This document shows positions 18,294 through 26,902 of a stretch of DNA of 64,000 bases, one piece after another. The notes beneath the pieces were generated by a model. It searched no databases, was not told the DNA's origin, and saw only the letters and a program-made list of their open reading frames with translations. Origin of the DNA: Herbaspirillum rhizosphaerae (lineage in GTDB: Bacteria > Pseudomonadota > Gammaproteobacteria > Burkholderiales > Burkholderiaceae_D); NCBI RefSeq assembly GCF_001189965.1, contig NZ_LFLU01000007.1, positions 124,001 to 188,000 of the forward strand, in the 5' to 3' direction. Both the position numbers and the translations under genes were made by a program. The stretch's first letter is position 1; each line of letters opens with the position of its first letter.

Positions 18294-18621
18294 ACGGCGT
18301 ATTCCTGTTTTTTGAGTGATGACGGCCGGCGTTGCTGCAATCGCTGCAAATACTGACTGCTGCCATGCATCGCAGTCCCCTTCCCGGGCCTGATCCGATG
18401 CAATGCGACTGCAACACGTGAGTATAGTAAGTCCGCAAAAATTGCTCAATGGAAATTTGGCAAGTTTCAGCGTTTAAATCAATTTAAAACCACACTGTAA
18501 AGCAACCAGATGAAACCCTGATGACTCGCCTGGTTGCGCGATGCGGTAACGATAACAAAAAACGCGACCGTCGGGCCGCGTCTTTCGGTCAGTTGCTCGC
18601 CGGTCTTTTCGGGCAGTGTAA
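18294..18621. other. Intergenic region
   Basis: About 330 bases between the EexN-like gene and the permease stop, both transcribed leftward. It holds the permease terminator and presumably the lipoprotein promoter. No other gene is seen. Confidence 0.5.
18556..18582 (-). terminator. Rho-independent terminator of the permease gene
   Basis: On the minus strand ACGCG-N10-CGCGT is followed by a T run (TTTTTTG). It lies about 40 bases past the permease stop. Confidence 0.6.
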
Positions 18622-19917
18622 TCAGCCGCGTTTTCTCAACAAGGCATAGAGGATGATCGCGCCGAAGGTGGCGGTACCGATGCCGCCCAGTGCAAAACCG
18701 CCCAGCTTCAGCGTGAAGTCGCCCGCACCCAGCACCAGCGTGACCGCCGCCACGATCAGGTTGGTGTTGTTGGAAAAGTCGACCTTGTTTTCCACCCAGA
18801 TGCGCGCGCCGGACACGGTGATCAGACCGAACACCACAATCGACACGCCGCCCAGCACCGCGCCCGGAATGGTCAGGATCACCGCGCCGAATTTGGGCGA
18901 GAAGCCCAGCACGACGGCAATCACCGCCGCCACCACGAACACCAGCGTCGAGTAGATCTTGGTGACCGCCATGACGCCGATGTTTTCTGCATAAGTCGTC
19001 ACGCCCGTACCGCCGACGCTGCCCGACAGAATCGTCGCCAGGCCGTCGCCGATGAAGGCGCGTCCCATGTACTTGTCGAGGTTCTGGCCGGTCATGGCGC
19101 TGACCGCCTTGATGTGGCCGAGATTCTCCGCCACCAGGATGACCGCGATCGGCGCCAGCAAGGCCATCACGTCCATCTTGAACACCGGCGATGCAAACGT
19201 CGGGATGCCGAACCACGCCGCATTGGCGACGCTGCTGAAATCGATCGGTTTGCCCAGGCCGGCGCCGTTGGTCAGGATAGCGTAAATCACATACGCCAGC
19301 AGCAGGCCGATCAGGATCAGCAGACGCTGCACCATGCCGCGCGTGAACACCGCAACCAGGCCGACGCACAGCACCGTCCCCAACGCCATCCATGCGTCGA
19401 AGTTGTTGCCGGTCACGCCCTTGACCGCGATCGGCGCCAGATTCAGGCCGATCACCGCAACCACCGAACCGGTGACCACCGGCGGCATCAGGCTCTCGAT
19501 CCAGCGTGTGCCGATGGCGCTGACCAGAAAGCCGATCAGCGTGTACACCACGCCGCAGGCAACGATGCCGCCCAGCGCGACGCCGAGGTTGGCGTTCGGG
19601 CCGTGTCCGCCATAGCCGGTGACGGCGATCACCAGGCCGATGAAGGCGAAGCTGGAACCCAGATAGCTCGGCACGCGGCCGCCCACCAGCAGGAAGAACA
19701 GCAAGGTCCCGACGCCCGACATCAGAATCGCCAGGTTGGGATCGAAACCCATCAGCAACGGCGCCAGCACGGTCGAGCCGAACATCGCCACCACGTGCTG
19801 CACGCCCATGGCGACAGTCTGCGGCATCGGCAGGCGCTCATCGGTTGCGATGACCTGCCCTTGTCCGTCCGAGGTGCTGCTGCGCACGCGCCATTGTGGA
19901 AAATAAGAACCTGCCAT
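18622..19917 (-). CDS. RutG/UraA-like nucleobase permease (NCS2 family)
   Basis: A 431-residue inner-membrane transporter with about 12-14 hydrophobic segments. The N-terminus MAGSYFPQWRV and the block LPMPQTVAMGVQHVVAMFG match NCS2 uracil/xanthine permeases, closest by memory to RutG. The family motif region near VAENLGHIKAV and GTGVTTYAENIGVMAVTK is intact. It probably imports uracil or another pyrimidine by proton symport. I chose the ATG at 19917, which gives the usual N-terminus; the upstream in-frame ATG at 19968 adds an Arg-rich tail. No rut or pyr genes are adjacent, so the substrate is inferred only from family. Confidence 0.88.
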   Translation of the reverse strand: MAGSYFPQWRVRSSTSDGQGQVIATDERLPMPQTVAMGVQHVVAMFGSTVLAPLLMGFDPNLAILMSGVGTLLFFLLVGGRVPSYLGSSFAFIGLVIAVTGYGGHGPNANLGVALGGIVACGVVYTLIGFLVSAIGTRWIESLMPPVVTGSVVAVIGLNLAPIAVKGVTGNNFDAWMALGTVLCVGLVAVFTRGMVQRLLILIGLLLAYVIYAILTNGAGLGKPIDFSSVANAAWFGIPTFASPVFKMDVMALLAPIAVILVAENLGHIKAVSAMTGQNLDKYMGRAFIGDGLATILSGSVGGTGVTTYAENIGVMAVTKIYSTLVFVVAAVIAVVLGFSPKFGAVILTIPGAVLGGVSIVVFGLITVSGARIWVENKVDFSNNTNLIVAAVTLVLGAGDFTLKLGGFALGGIGTATFGAIILYALLRKRG

Positions 19918-20258
19918 GAGTTTCCTTCCGGATGTTATTGGAACGCGCCGCCGCCAGGGCCGCAGCACGCCTTGTTATTGGATATGGGATGACCGGGAGC
20001 TAGTGTATTGAGAGGCGGCAAAAATAACAATTGTCTGCCGGGTGGAAATCGTCGAAAAACAGCCTAAATGGATAAAAAATTTACGCCGCTGGCAAGCCTT
20101 GCTTTTTCGCAGTGCAGATTTCCCGGCATGGGGCGTCGCCTGCCCCAATTTGGCCGAGCTGACGTGAACATCCCGATTGTTGAAATCTGCTATCCACAAA
20201 ATACAAACGCAAAAAAAACGCACCGGCAAGGCGGTGCGCAGGCTGACGAGAACCACTG
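19918..20258. other. Intergenic region
   Basis: About 340 bases upstream of the permease. It holds the terminator of the DUF1269 gene (about 20207-20240) and presumably the permease promoter. No gene is seen. Confidence 0.5.
20207..20240 (-). terminator. Rho-independent terminator of the DUF1269 gene
   Basis: On the minus strand GCGCACCGCC / GGTGCG pairs around a short loop (CGCACCG-CCTTG-CGGTGCG read across both strands), followed by a run of eight T. It lies just past the stop at 20259. Confidence 0.8.
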
Positions 20259-20777
20259 TCAGGGGAAAACCGGAATATGCGGCTCCACACCGCGGAAGCT
20301 GGCTTCGGGATGTCGGCTTTCGATCAGATCCTCAATCGCCTCGATCCGCTTGAACGGCACATCGACCAGCAACAGCACCTTGCCGCTCGCGATATCCGCA
20401 TGAAAGTTTTTCAGCCGCGAATTGGGAATCGCAGCCGCCGCCATGCCCGACATCCAGCTGCCCAGCACCGCTCCCGCGGCGGTCGTGACCAGCACCGCGA
20501 ACAAGCTGAGCTGCACCCACTCGGGCGGAAACAGCACCAGCCACAAACCGCCTGCCATCCCCATCAGCCCGCCGGCCAGCAAACCCATTTCGGCGCCGTG
20601 CGTGAGATCGGTCTTGTGGAAAAAAGTCGCATCGGGCATGTCGCCCGGCAAGTCGCCGTCGCGCGCCCAGAAATGAATGTGGCGGATTTCGATGCGCGCC
20701 AGCAAGAGCTCATCGAGCATGCTGCGCGCACTGGAAACATCCGGTAACATGAAATACAGTCTTTGTCTGCCCAACAT
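20259..20777 (-). CDS. DUF1269-like membrane protein
   Basis: A 172-residue protein with an N-terminal alpha/beta part, a central pair of transmembrane segments rich in Gly (about 65-84 and 92-115) and a C-terminal part (GKVLLLVDVPFKRIEAIEDL). This matches the DUF1269 family of stress-associated membrane proteins of unknown function. The ATG at 20777 has a perfect AAGGAG ribosome binding site. It is monocistronic and divergent from the monooxygenase-fold gene. Confidence 0.75.
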   Translation of the reverse strand: MLGRQRLYFMLPDVSSARSMLDELLLARIEIRHIHFWARDGDLPGDMPDATFFHKTDLTHGAEMGLLAGGLMGMAGGLWLVLFPPEWVQLSLFAVLVTTAAGAVLGSWMSGMAAAAIPNSRLKNFHADIASGKVLLLVDVPFKRIEAIEDLIESRHPEASFRGVEPHIPVFP

Positions 20778-21008
20778 GGTCGTCTCCTTGTCTTCTTGCG
20801 CAAGGCTCCGCCGACCGCCACGAATAAAGCCCGGCCGACGACGCAGGCCTCGCTGCTTTCAGCATAGTCATTTGTACAATAAAGTACAGGCCGGCTTGAA
20901 GGCTTTTCATCCGGCGACGGAAGCCGCACGGGCGAGCCACGCAATGCCTGCGGGAAAATGTAATAATCGAGACCCGCTTCATCACCCTACCCCCATACGG
21001 AGACAACC

Positions 21009-21311
21009 ATGATTCTGGAACTTGCCGACATCCGCATCCAGCCAGGCAAACAAGCCGAATTCGACGAAGCCATCCAGCGCGGCATCGTGCAGACCATTTC
21101 CAAAGCCAAGGGCTATCTCGGCCACAAGGTGCAAAAAGGTGTGGAAGCGCCTGAGCGCTACCTGTTGATGGTGCACTGGGCGACGCTGGAAAATCACACT
21201 GTCGATTTCCGCGAATCGCCGGCCTTCACCGAATGGCGCGGCATCGTCGGCCCATTTTTCGCCAGCGCGCCGCACGTCGAACATTTCGCCTTGCTGACCG
21301 AATCGAAATAA
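21009..21311 (+). CDS. Antibiotic-biosynthesis-monooxygenase (ABM) fold protein
   Basis: A 100-residue protein with a ferredoxin-like ABM fold: MILELADIRIQPGKQAEFDEA at the start (shown to 20 residues as ILELADIRIQPGKQAEFDEA), then YLLMVHWATLENHTVDFRES. Members act as small dimeric monooxygenases or heme/quinone-related enzymes, but many are uncharacterised. It is probably cytoplasmic. It is monocistronic; a 9-bp-arm hairpin lies downstream. Confidence 0.8.
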   Translation: MILELADIRIQPGKQAEFDEAIQRGIVQTISKAKGYLGHKVQKGVEAPERYLLMVHWATLENHTVDFRESPAFTEWRGIVGPFFASAPHVEHFALLTESK

Positions 21312-21612
21312 AACGGAGCAAGATCGGGAAGCGCACCGGCTGCTTCCCGAGCGGCCCGACCGGATCCGACCAGGTTCGATTGTGCCCGGCCATGATGGAT
21401 ACGGGCAGCATCCGCACTGCATGCACGCTTGTCACAGTCCTGTCATTGCAACAGGTCATCATCCTGCCGCAGCGATGATGCCGCACAGCAACTGCAGCAA
21501 CATGTGGAACGCATGACGCGTTCGCCACTCTGACAGGACCGCGCGTCGTCATCTGCACATGGCGACGCACACTACAACACAACTCAGTACTGATTGACCC
21601 GGACCTTATTGC
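21312..21612. other. Intergenic region with a hairpin
   Basis: About 300 bases. The perfect 9-bp-arm hairpin TCGGGAAGC-N9-GCTTCCCGA at 21324-21350 follows the ABM gene. It lacks a T run, so it may be a weak terminator or an mRNA 3-prime stabiliser. The rest presumably holds the promoter of the lipoprotein gene at 21613. Confidence 0.55.
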
Positions 21613-22158
21613 ATGAAGATTTTTACCCGCATCGCCGCCTTGTTCACCGTCGCCTGTGCCACGGCGTGCAGCGAGCCGCCGGACGACACGCACTTGCAGG
21701 AGCAGGTGATTTCCGGGTTTTACCAGCAGCACCTGAAGACGCATACCCCCGGCATCCCCAATGCCGATGAGCTCAAACAGCTGCAGCCTTTCCTCTCGCA
21801 AGCCTTGTTCGCGCTGCTGAGCAAAGCCTCCGAGACCGAAGTCAAATATCACGCCGCCGCCGAAGACCCGGTGCCGCCGCTGGTGGACGGCGACCTGTTC
21901 ACCTCTTTGTTTGAAGGCGCCACCTCGTTCAAGCTGGACGGCTGCGAAAGCGAAGACAATCGCGCCTCCTGCCAGGTGAAATTTCGCCACGCAGGCAGCA
22001 ATGGCGGCAGCGACGAAAACTGGAAAGACAAGTTGCTGCTGATCAAAGAAAACAAGCAATGGCGCATCGACGACATCGAGTTCCTCGGCAGCGGCCAGTC
22101 TTCGCAGCGCGAATACCTGACCGACACGCTCAACAGCATCGTCCAGGACTACAACTGA
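21613..22158 (+). CDS. DUF3828-like lipoprotein, first of a tandem pair
   Basis: A 181-residue lipoprotein. The signal peptide MKIFTRIAALFTVACATA ends in a Cys at residue 19 (lipobox ATAC). The mature domain begins with a helix (VISGFYQQHLK), has PPLVDGDLFTSLFEGATSFK in the middle and ends with a beta-rich part (WRIDDIEFLGSGQ). This fits DUF3828-like envelope proteins of unknown function. It shares PPLVDGDLFT and the overall plan with the next gene, so the two arose by duplication. The family assignment is from memory of the pattern. Confidence 0.7.
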   Translation: MKIFTRIAALFTVACATACSEPPDDTHLQEQVISGFYQQHLKTHTPGIPNADELKQLQPFLSQALFALLSKASETEVKYHAAAEDPVPPLVDGDLFTSLFEGATSFKLDGCESEDNRASCQVKFRHAGSNGGSDENWKDKLLLIKENKQWRIDDIEFLGSGQSSQREYLTDTLNSIVQDYN

Positions 22159-22538
22159 GTTCTCCTGTGTCGCCGGACTGCAACTGCGGCCGGCGATACA
22201 GCGCGTTCCTTCTGTACCGCACCTGTCGCGCATATTGAAGAAATGCGCCCCTTCTTCCGATAATTTCTCCATCAGCGACGCCGGTCTGCTGCGGTACGAT
22301 AGATGCATCGACGCCTCATCCGTCCCGCGCATCCTGTATTGCGCCTTGCCGGGTGTGTGATGAGGCAGGCAGTTTGATTTATCATGTCGTCTGCATTTCC
22401 TCACGGCAATCCGCACCGTTTCATCCCGGGGCCGCTGACGACATGACAACATCGCCATGCGGCGCTAAAACCAACAATGGACGCGACGGCCGGCTCAGGC
22501 ATCGGGTCGCCGACGACAAGGCCAGGGAGAAAAAGATC
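22159..22538. other. Intergenic region between the tandem lipoprotein genes
   Basis: About 380 bases. A hairpin TCGCCGG-N13-CCGGCGA (22170-22196) follows the first gene without a T run. An ATG at 22443 is in frame with the second gene but would add a non-hydrophobic N-terminus. No other gene is seen. The second gene probably has its own promoter. Confidence 0.5.
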
Positions 22539-23099
22539 GTGAAGCAATTCGGCAATACTCTGATTCTTGCAGCCGCCCTGCTGATGGCAGGCTGCAGCGC
22601 CAGCAGCGAACAAGAAGCCAAGGATCTGGTAAACAGTTTCTATCAGACCCATCAATCCAACCGCCCGACCGGCGCCTTGTCGCTCAAAGAACTGATCACC
22701 TTCCGCCACTTCCTGTCGGTGCCGCTGTTCGACCTGCTCAAGGATGTCTCGGTCGCCGAAGAAGCGCATCTGGCGCAGACCGACAACCAGACTCCGCCGC
22801 TGGTCGACGGCGATCTGTTTACTACGCATCCCAAGGGCGCCTCCACTTATCGCGTGCTCGGCTGCGAAGTCAAGGAAAGCAACAGCACCTGCTCGGTCGA
22901 AGTGATCTACAGCGACGCCAAACTGCAATCGCCGTTCAAGTCCACCGACCGTGTCGTCCTCGCGCGCGATGCGCGCGGCTGGGTCATCGACAACATCGAA
23001 TACGGCAGCAGCCCCGCCAATAGCGGCATGCATCAGGGCGACCTGCAAAAAATCCTGCAAGCGATCCTCAACAAGAACGAGAGGCGCATCGTTCAATAA
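22539..23099 (+). CDS. DUF3828-like lipoprotein, second of a tandem pair
   Basis: A 186-residue paralogue of the preceding lipoprotein. I chose the GTG start at 22539, because the protein then opens with a clean lipoprotein signal (VKQFGNTLILAAALLMAGC, lipobox MAGC). GGGAG lies about 10 bases upstream. In-frame ATGs further up (for example 22443) would bury the signal sequence. The mature domain has LVNSFYQTHQ, TPPLVDGDLFTTHPKGAS and WVIDNIEYG at positions matching its neighbour. Both have a paired Cys in the C-terminal half (GCEV...STCSVEV), perhaps a disulfide. Function unknown. Confidence 0.7.
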   Translation: MKQFGNTLILAAALLMAGCSASSEQEAKDLVNSFYQTHQSNRPTGALSLKELITFRHFLSVPLFDLLKDVSVAEEAHLAQTDNQTPPLVDGDLFTTHPKGASTYRVLGCEVKESNSTCSVEVIYSDAKLQSPFKSTDRVVLARDARGWVIDNIEYGSSPANSGMHQGDLQKILQAILNKNERRIVQ

Positions 23100-23246
23100 A
23101 TATGCCCGGGGCCGCCGGCCCGTTCCATCGGCCTCCGGCAAAACCCGCGCAACAGTGATCGTCGGTTAAAATCGCGGAAGTTCAGGCGGGCTTCCACCGC
23201 GCCTGTTTCCTCCTTGCTTCGCAATCACCGACTCTTCACTGTCCCG

Positions 23247-24683
23247 ATGTCCAATCACACCTTCCTCTGGCACGACTACGAAACCTTCGGCGCCCAGGCG
23301 CGCCGCGATCGCCCGGCGCAGTTCGCCGCGATCCGCACCGATGCCGAACTCAACGAGATCGGCGATCCGATCATGATCTATTGCAAACCGGCGCCGGATT
23401 TCGTGCCGGATCCGCAATCCTGCCTGATCACGCACATCACGCCGCAGGTCTGCCTTGAGCGCGGCATTCCCGAATACCAGTTCGCCGCGCAGATCGAACA
23501 AGCCATGTCCGAACCCGGCACCATCGGCGTAGGCTACAACACCATCCGCTTCGACGATGAGATCACGCGCTTCATGTTCTGGCGCAACCTGATCGATCCG
23601 TATGCGCGCGAGTGGCAAAACAATTGCGGCCGCTGGGATTTGCTGGATGTCGTACGTACGACCTACGCCTTGCGCCCTGAAGGCATCGAATGGCCGAAGA
23701 AGGAAGACGGCGTCACCCCCAGCTTCAAGCTGGAACACCTGACCAAGGCCAACGGCCTGCTGCATGAAGCGGCGCACGATGCGCTCTCCGACGTACGCGC
23801 CACCATCGCTTTCGCCAAGCTGATCCGCGACCGCCAGCCGCGCCTGTTCGACTTTTGTCTGGCGTTGCATAAAAAAGATCGCGTCGCCGCCGAAATCGGT
23901 TTGCCGGCGGCCAAGCCTTTCCTGCACGTCTCGGGCATGTTCCCCGCCACGCAAGGCTGCCTCGCCGTGATGTGGCCGCTCGCCACGCATCCGACCAACA
24001 AGAACGAAATCATCGCCTGGGACCTGAGCCGCGATCCGGGCGAACTGGCAGGACTGGACGTCGACACGATCCGCACCCGCATGTTCAGCAAGACTGACGA
24101 TCTGCCGGAAGGCGTCTCTCGTTTGCCGGTCAAGACCATCCATCTGAACAAGTCGCCGATGGTGATCGCCAGCCTGAAGACGCTCACCCCGGCGCGCGCC
24201 GCCGAACTCGGGCTCGACATCGACGGCGCATTGCAAAACGCTGCTGCCGCCGCCGCCCTGCCCGAAATGAGCGCGATCTGGGCCAAGGTATTCCAGCGTC
24301 CGAAAGAAGCGGCGCCGGATGTGGATGAAGACTTGTACGGCGGATTCGTCGGCAACAACGATCGCCGCCAGCTCACGCAATTGCGCGCGCTGACGCCACA
24401 ACAGCTGGCGCAGACGCGCGCAACCTTCGACGATGCCAGGCTGGAAGAATTGCTGTTCCGCTACCGCGCGCGCAACTTCCCCGACAGCCTGTCGGCGGAA
24501 GAAGCGCAACGCTGGGAAGAGCACCGCGCCGCTCGCCTGTTCGAAGGCGAAGGCGGCGCACGCACCCTGGATGCCCTGTTCGAGCAGATCGATCAGTTGT
24601 CCGAAAGCGTGGATGAACGCGGCGAAGAAATCCTCGGCGCGCTGTATGACTATGCAGAAATGATCGCGCCGGAACGGGCCTGA
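23247..24683 (+). CDS. sbcB: Exodeoxyribonuclease I
   Basis: A 478-residue 3-prime to 5-prime single-strand DNA exonuclease (E. coli ExoI 475), acting in recombination and mismatch repair. The DEDDh exonuclease domain is clear: FLWHDYETFG (motif I Asp and Glu), VGYNTIRFDDE (motif II) and HDALSDVRATI (motif III His and Asp). SH3-like and helical C-terminal parts follow, ending in a conserved helix (RYRARNFPDSLS). The ATG at 23247 gives the family N-terminus. It is convergent with the DUF3861 gene. Confidence 0.96.
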   Translation: MSNHTFLWHDYETFGAQARRDRPAQFAAIRTDAELNEIGDPIMIYCKPAPDFVPDPQSCLITHITPQVCLERGIPEYQFAAQIEQAMSEPGTIGVGYNTIRFDDEITRFMFWRNLIDPYAREWQNNCGRWDLLDVVRTTYALRPEGIEWPKKEDGVTPSFKLEHLTKANGLLHEAAHDALSDVRATIAFAKLIRDRQPRLFDFCLALHKKDRVAAEIGLPAAKPFLHVSGMFPATQGCLAVMWPLATHPTNKNEIIAWDLSRDPGELAGLDVDTIRTRMFSKTDDLPEGVSRLPVKTIHLNKSPMVIASLKTLTPARAAELGLDIDGALQNAAAAAALPEMSAIWAKVFQRPKEAAPDVDEDLYGGFVGNNDRRQLTQLRALTPQQLAQTRATFDDARLEELLFRYRARNFPDSLSAEEAQRWEEHRAARLFEGEGGARTLDALFEQIDQLSESVDERGEEILGALYDYAEMIAPERA

Positions 24684-24756
24684 TCAGGTGTTTGCAGCGA
24701 CGGAACATGGCCTGGCTGGTTTGCTGGGTAGGTTCCTGTCGCGACATGGAGCCGGT

Positions 24757-25095
24757 TTATTGCGCCGGCGAGTCGCCGGCATCGCCGGACTCTGGCTGCG
24801 CTTCCATCGCCGGCAGCGATTTCAGTTTGCCGATGAAGTCGCGCAGCGGCGACTGGATGTCTTCGAACAGCGGATGCTTGCGATTCTTCAGCATGACCTC
24901 TCCGAACAGCTTCAAGCCCAGCGCCAGCGCGGCGCTGGTATCGGCGTCGAACTGATTCTTGCTGCGGATCTTGTCGATGATGCCGAAAAGATCGTCGTGA
25001 TTGCCGGTTTCAAACTGCAGCGGCGCATGCTGCGTCTGCCCTTCCGAGGCGGTCGCCAGATGCTCCATGGTGATGCGGTAACGATGTTCTCTCAT
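24757..25095 (-). CDS. DUF3861-family protein
   Basis: A 112-residue soluble protein. It has the DUF3861 pattern: HRYRITMEHL at the start, then LQFETGNHDDLFGIIDKIR and ALGLKLFGEVMLKNRKHPLF, with a variable acidic tail. No function is known for this family. It lies 41 bases downstream of the PadR-family regulator gene on the same strand and is probably in its operon, so it would share the regulator's control. Ribosome binding site AAGGA. Confidence 0.85.
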   Translation of the reverse strand: MREHRYRITMEHLATASEGQTQHAPLQFETGNHDDLFGIIDKIRSKNQFDADTSAALALGLKLFGEVMLKNRKHPLFEDIQSPLRDFIGKLKSLPAMEAQPESGDAGDSPAQ

Positions 25096-25136
25096 TTGCC
25101 TATCCTTGCTTTGCTTCGTTTACGTCATTGAGCGGC

Positions 25137-25724
25137 TCAGGTGCGCTCGATGGCGACGGCTGCACGGTCGATGATGTCGATGATCGCGTGCAGCTGCTGC
25201 TGATCGAGTTCGCCTTTGCCCAGCCGGGTATGCAAGGCCATCTTGAAATTCTGGATCGAGCGGCGCAGTTCCGGCGTATCGGTGCCGGCGCTGCTGGCGC
25301 GTTGTTTCATATCCAGACGCTTGAGCACGATCTCCAGCGCTTCCTTGTTCTGGTCCAGAAAATCCACGCCTTCGGCCGTTACGCGATACAGCTTCTTGCC
25401 GCCGTTTTCCGCCTCCACTGCGGCGTATCCCAACTCTTCCAGCAAGGTCAGCGTCGGGTAAATCACGCCCGGGCTCGGACTGTAATCGCCGCCGACCAGT
25501 TGCTCGATGGCCTTGATGACTTCATAGCCGTGACGCGACTTGTCCTGCAGCAAATGCAGAATCACCAGCCGCAGGCTGCCCTGCTCAAACATGCGCGGAC
25601 CGCGTCCGCCTTCCCTGCCGCCGCGGCCGCGACCGCCTTCTTCAAACAAGCCGCCGCCGTGATGCGGGCGCTCATGGCGGTGATGTGCGGGACCATGGTG
25701 GCCCCCGATAAAACGTCCAAACAT
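25137..25724 (-). CDS. yqjI: YqjI-like PadR-family regulator with a His-rich N-terminus
   Basis: A 195-residue PadR-type transcriptional repressor. A His/Gly-rich arm (7 His in residues 9-22) precedes the winged-helix domain, which contains SRHGYEVIKAIEQLVGGDYS and PSPGVIYPTLTLLEELGY. The C-terminal helix is dimeric in type (QNFKMALHTRL, IDIIDRAAVAI). The whole arrangement matches E. coli YqjI, a nickel-responsive repressor whose His-rich arm binds metal. No yqjH-type ferric reductase lies nearby; the downstream partner is DUF3861. A perfect 16-bp palindrome upstream suggests autoregulation. Metal response is inferred. Confidence 0.82.
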   Translation of the reverse strand: MFGRFIGGHHGPAHHRHERPHHGGGLFEEGGRGRGGREGGRGPRMFEQGSLRLVILHLLQDKSRHGYEVIKAIEQLVGGDYSPSPGVIYPTLTLLEELGYAAVEAENGGKKLYRVTAEGVDFLDQNKEALEIVLKRLDMKQRASSAGTDTPELRRSIQNFKMALHTRLGKGELDQQQLHAIIDIIDRAAVAIERT

Positions 25725-25750
25725 GATATTTCCTTTCTTTGTTAAGATAT

Positions 25751-25780
25751 TTACTAAGATATATCTTAGAAATTACTAAG
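25751..25780. promoter_or_regulatory. Likely PadR/YqjI operator: 16-bp perfect palindrome
   Basis: CTAAGATATATCTTAG at 25754-25769 is a perfect palindrome about 30 bases upstream of the PadR start. It is overlaid by two copies of TTACTAAG (25751-25758 and 25773-25780). The surrounding AT-rich DNA contrasts with the GC-rich genome. The position fits an autoregulatory operator. Confidence 0.7.
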
Positions 25781-25810
25781 TCAATACGCAGAAAGGAATT
25801 TATTTTGTTA

Positions 25811-26800
25811 TCAGATCGTCACCACGATCTTGCCGAACTGCGTGTTGCCTTCCAGATAGCGATGCGCATCGACGATCTGGTCGATGGCAAACACCCTGTC
25901 GATGGTCGGCCGCAACGCGCCGGAAGCAAGGCCATCCAGGATGAAGGTCTTGGCCGCTTCCAGACGAGGCGGATTGCCAATCAGCTCGTGGACCAGATAG
26001 CCGCGCAGGGTCAGCGTTTTGCTCAATACAGCCGCGAGCGGAAACGGCGTCGGCTCGCCGCTCAGGCCGCCGTATTCGATGAGGATGCCGCCCCGCGACA
26101 TGGCCTCGGTGAGCGGCCCGAAGATGGGACCGCCGATCGCATCGAACACGACCCGTACGCCCCGCCCGTACGTGATGTCGGCCAGCCGCGCCGCAAGATC
26201 CTGTTCCGACGCAGCCACGACATACGCCGCGCCGGCGTCGAGCAGCGCCTGCTTTTTGGCAAAAGTTCGCGTGACCGCGACAGGAATCGCCCCCACCTTA
26301 TTCGCGATCTGAATCGCCGCCAGGCCGACGCTGCTCGACGCGGCCGTGATCGCCACCACCTCGCCGCGGCCCAGTCCGGCGATATCGATCAACCCGCCAT
26401 AGGCGGTGAGATAAGGCATCCACATGGCGGCGGCGTGCTCCGCGCTCAAGGACGCCGGATTGCGAACCACTCTGCCGGCCGGCACATTGATCAACCCGGC
26501 ATAGGCAGGCCAGCGCACCATCGACACCGGCGGAATGATGCTGACCGCCTCGCCCGGCCTGAAACCGTCCACACCTGCGCCGACAGCGGCAACAAGACCG
26601 GCCGCTTCCAGCCCGAGGCCGGAGGGAAATACCGCTGTTTCAATGTACGTCCCTGCGCGCAGCAAGGCCTCCGCCCGGTTCAGGCCAAGCGCCTGCACGC
26701 GGATCTGCACCTCGCCGGCAGCGGGAGGCGCGACTTCCACCTCCTCGACACGCAACACTTCAGGACCGCCGTAACGGTCAAAACGAACGACTTTTGTCAT
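25811..26800 (-). CDS. Zinc-independent MDR-family quinone oxidoreductase
   Basis: A 329-residue medium-chain dehydrogenase/reductase of the quinone-oxidoreductase type. It opens KVVRFDRYGGPEVLRVEEV and has a Rossmann nucleotide-binding segment (VVAITAASSSVGLAAIQIAN), where AASSSVG replaces the more usual GAAGGVG. It probably reduces quinones or alpha,beta-unsaturated carbonyls with NADPH; the real substrate is unknown. The catalytic-zinc Cys/His ligands of alcohol dehydrogenases are absent. It is divergent from a LysR gene (about 100 bases apart), which is its likely regulator. Confidence 0.88.
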   Translation of the reverse strand: MTKVVRFDRYGGPEVLRVEEVEVAPPAAGEVQIRVQALGLNRAEALLRAGTYIETAVFPSGLGLEAAGLVAAVGAGVDGFRPGEAVSIIPPVSMVRWPAYAGLINVPAGRVVRNPASLSAEHAAAMWMPYLTAYGGLIDIAGLGRGEVVAITAASSSVGLAAIQIANKVGAIPVAVTRTFAKKQALLDAGAAYVVAASEQDLAARLADITYGRGVRVVFDAIGGPIFGPLTEAMSRGGILIEYGGLSGEPTPFPLAAVLSKTLTLRGYLVHELIGNPPRLEAAKTFILDGLASGALRPTIDRVFAIDQIVDAHRYLEGNTQFGKIVVTI

Positions 26801-26902
26801 CGCAACACCTCATCAGCATTAGTAACGAAAACACTGTATCAACGCAAGAATCGCCGATAAATGGGCCATAATGACGCTCACTAGTAACTAATAGTTTCGA
26901 AT
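26801..26902. promoter_or_regulatory. Divergent promoter region with repeated TAGTAAC
   Basis: The 102 bases between the oxidoreductase and LysR genes hold TAGTAAC twice in the same orientation (26820-26826 and 26882-26888), the second followed by TAATAG. These may be LysR contact sites. The assignment rests only on repetition and position. Confidence 0.4.
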
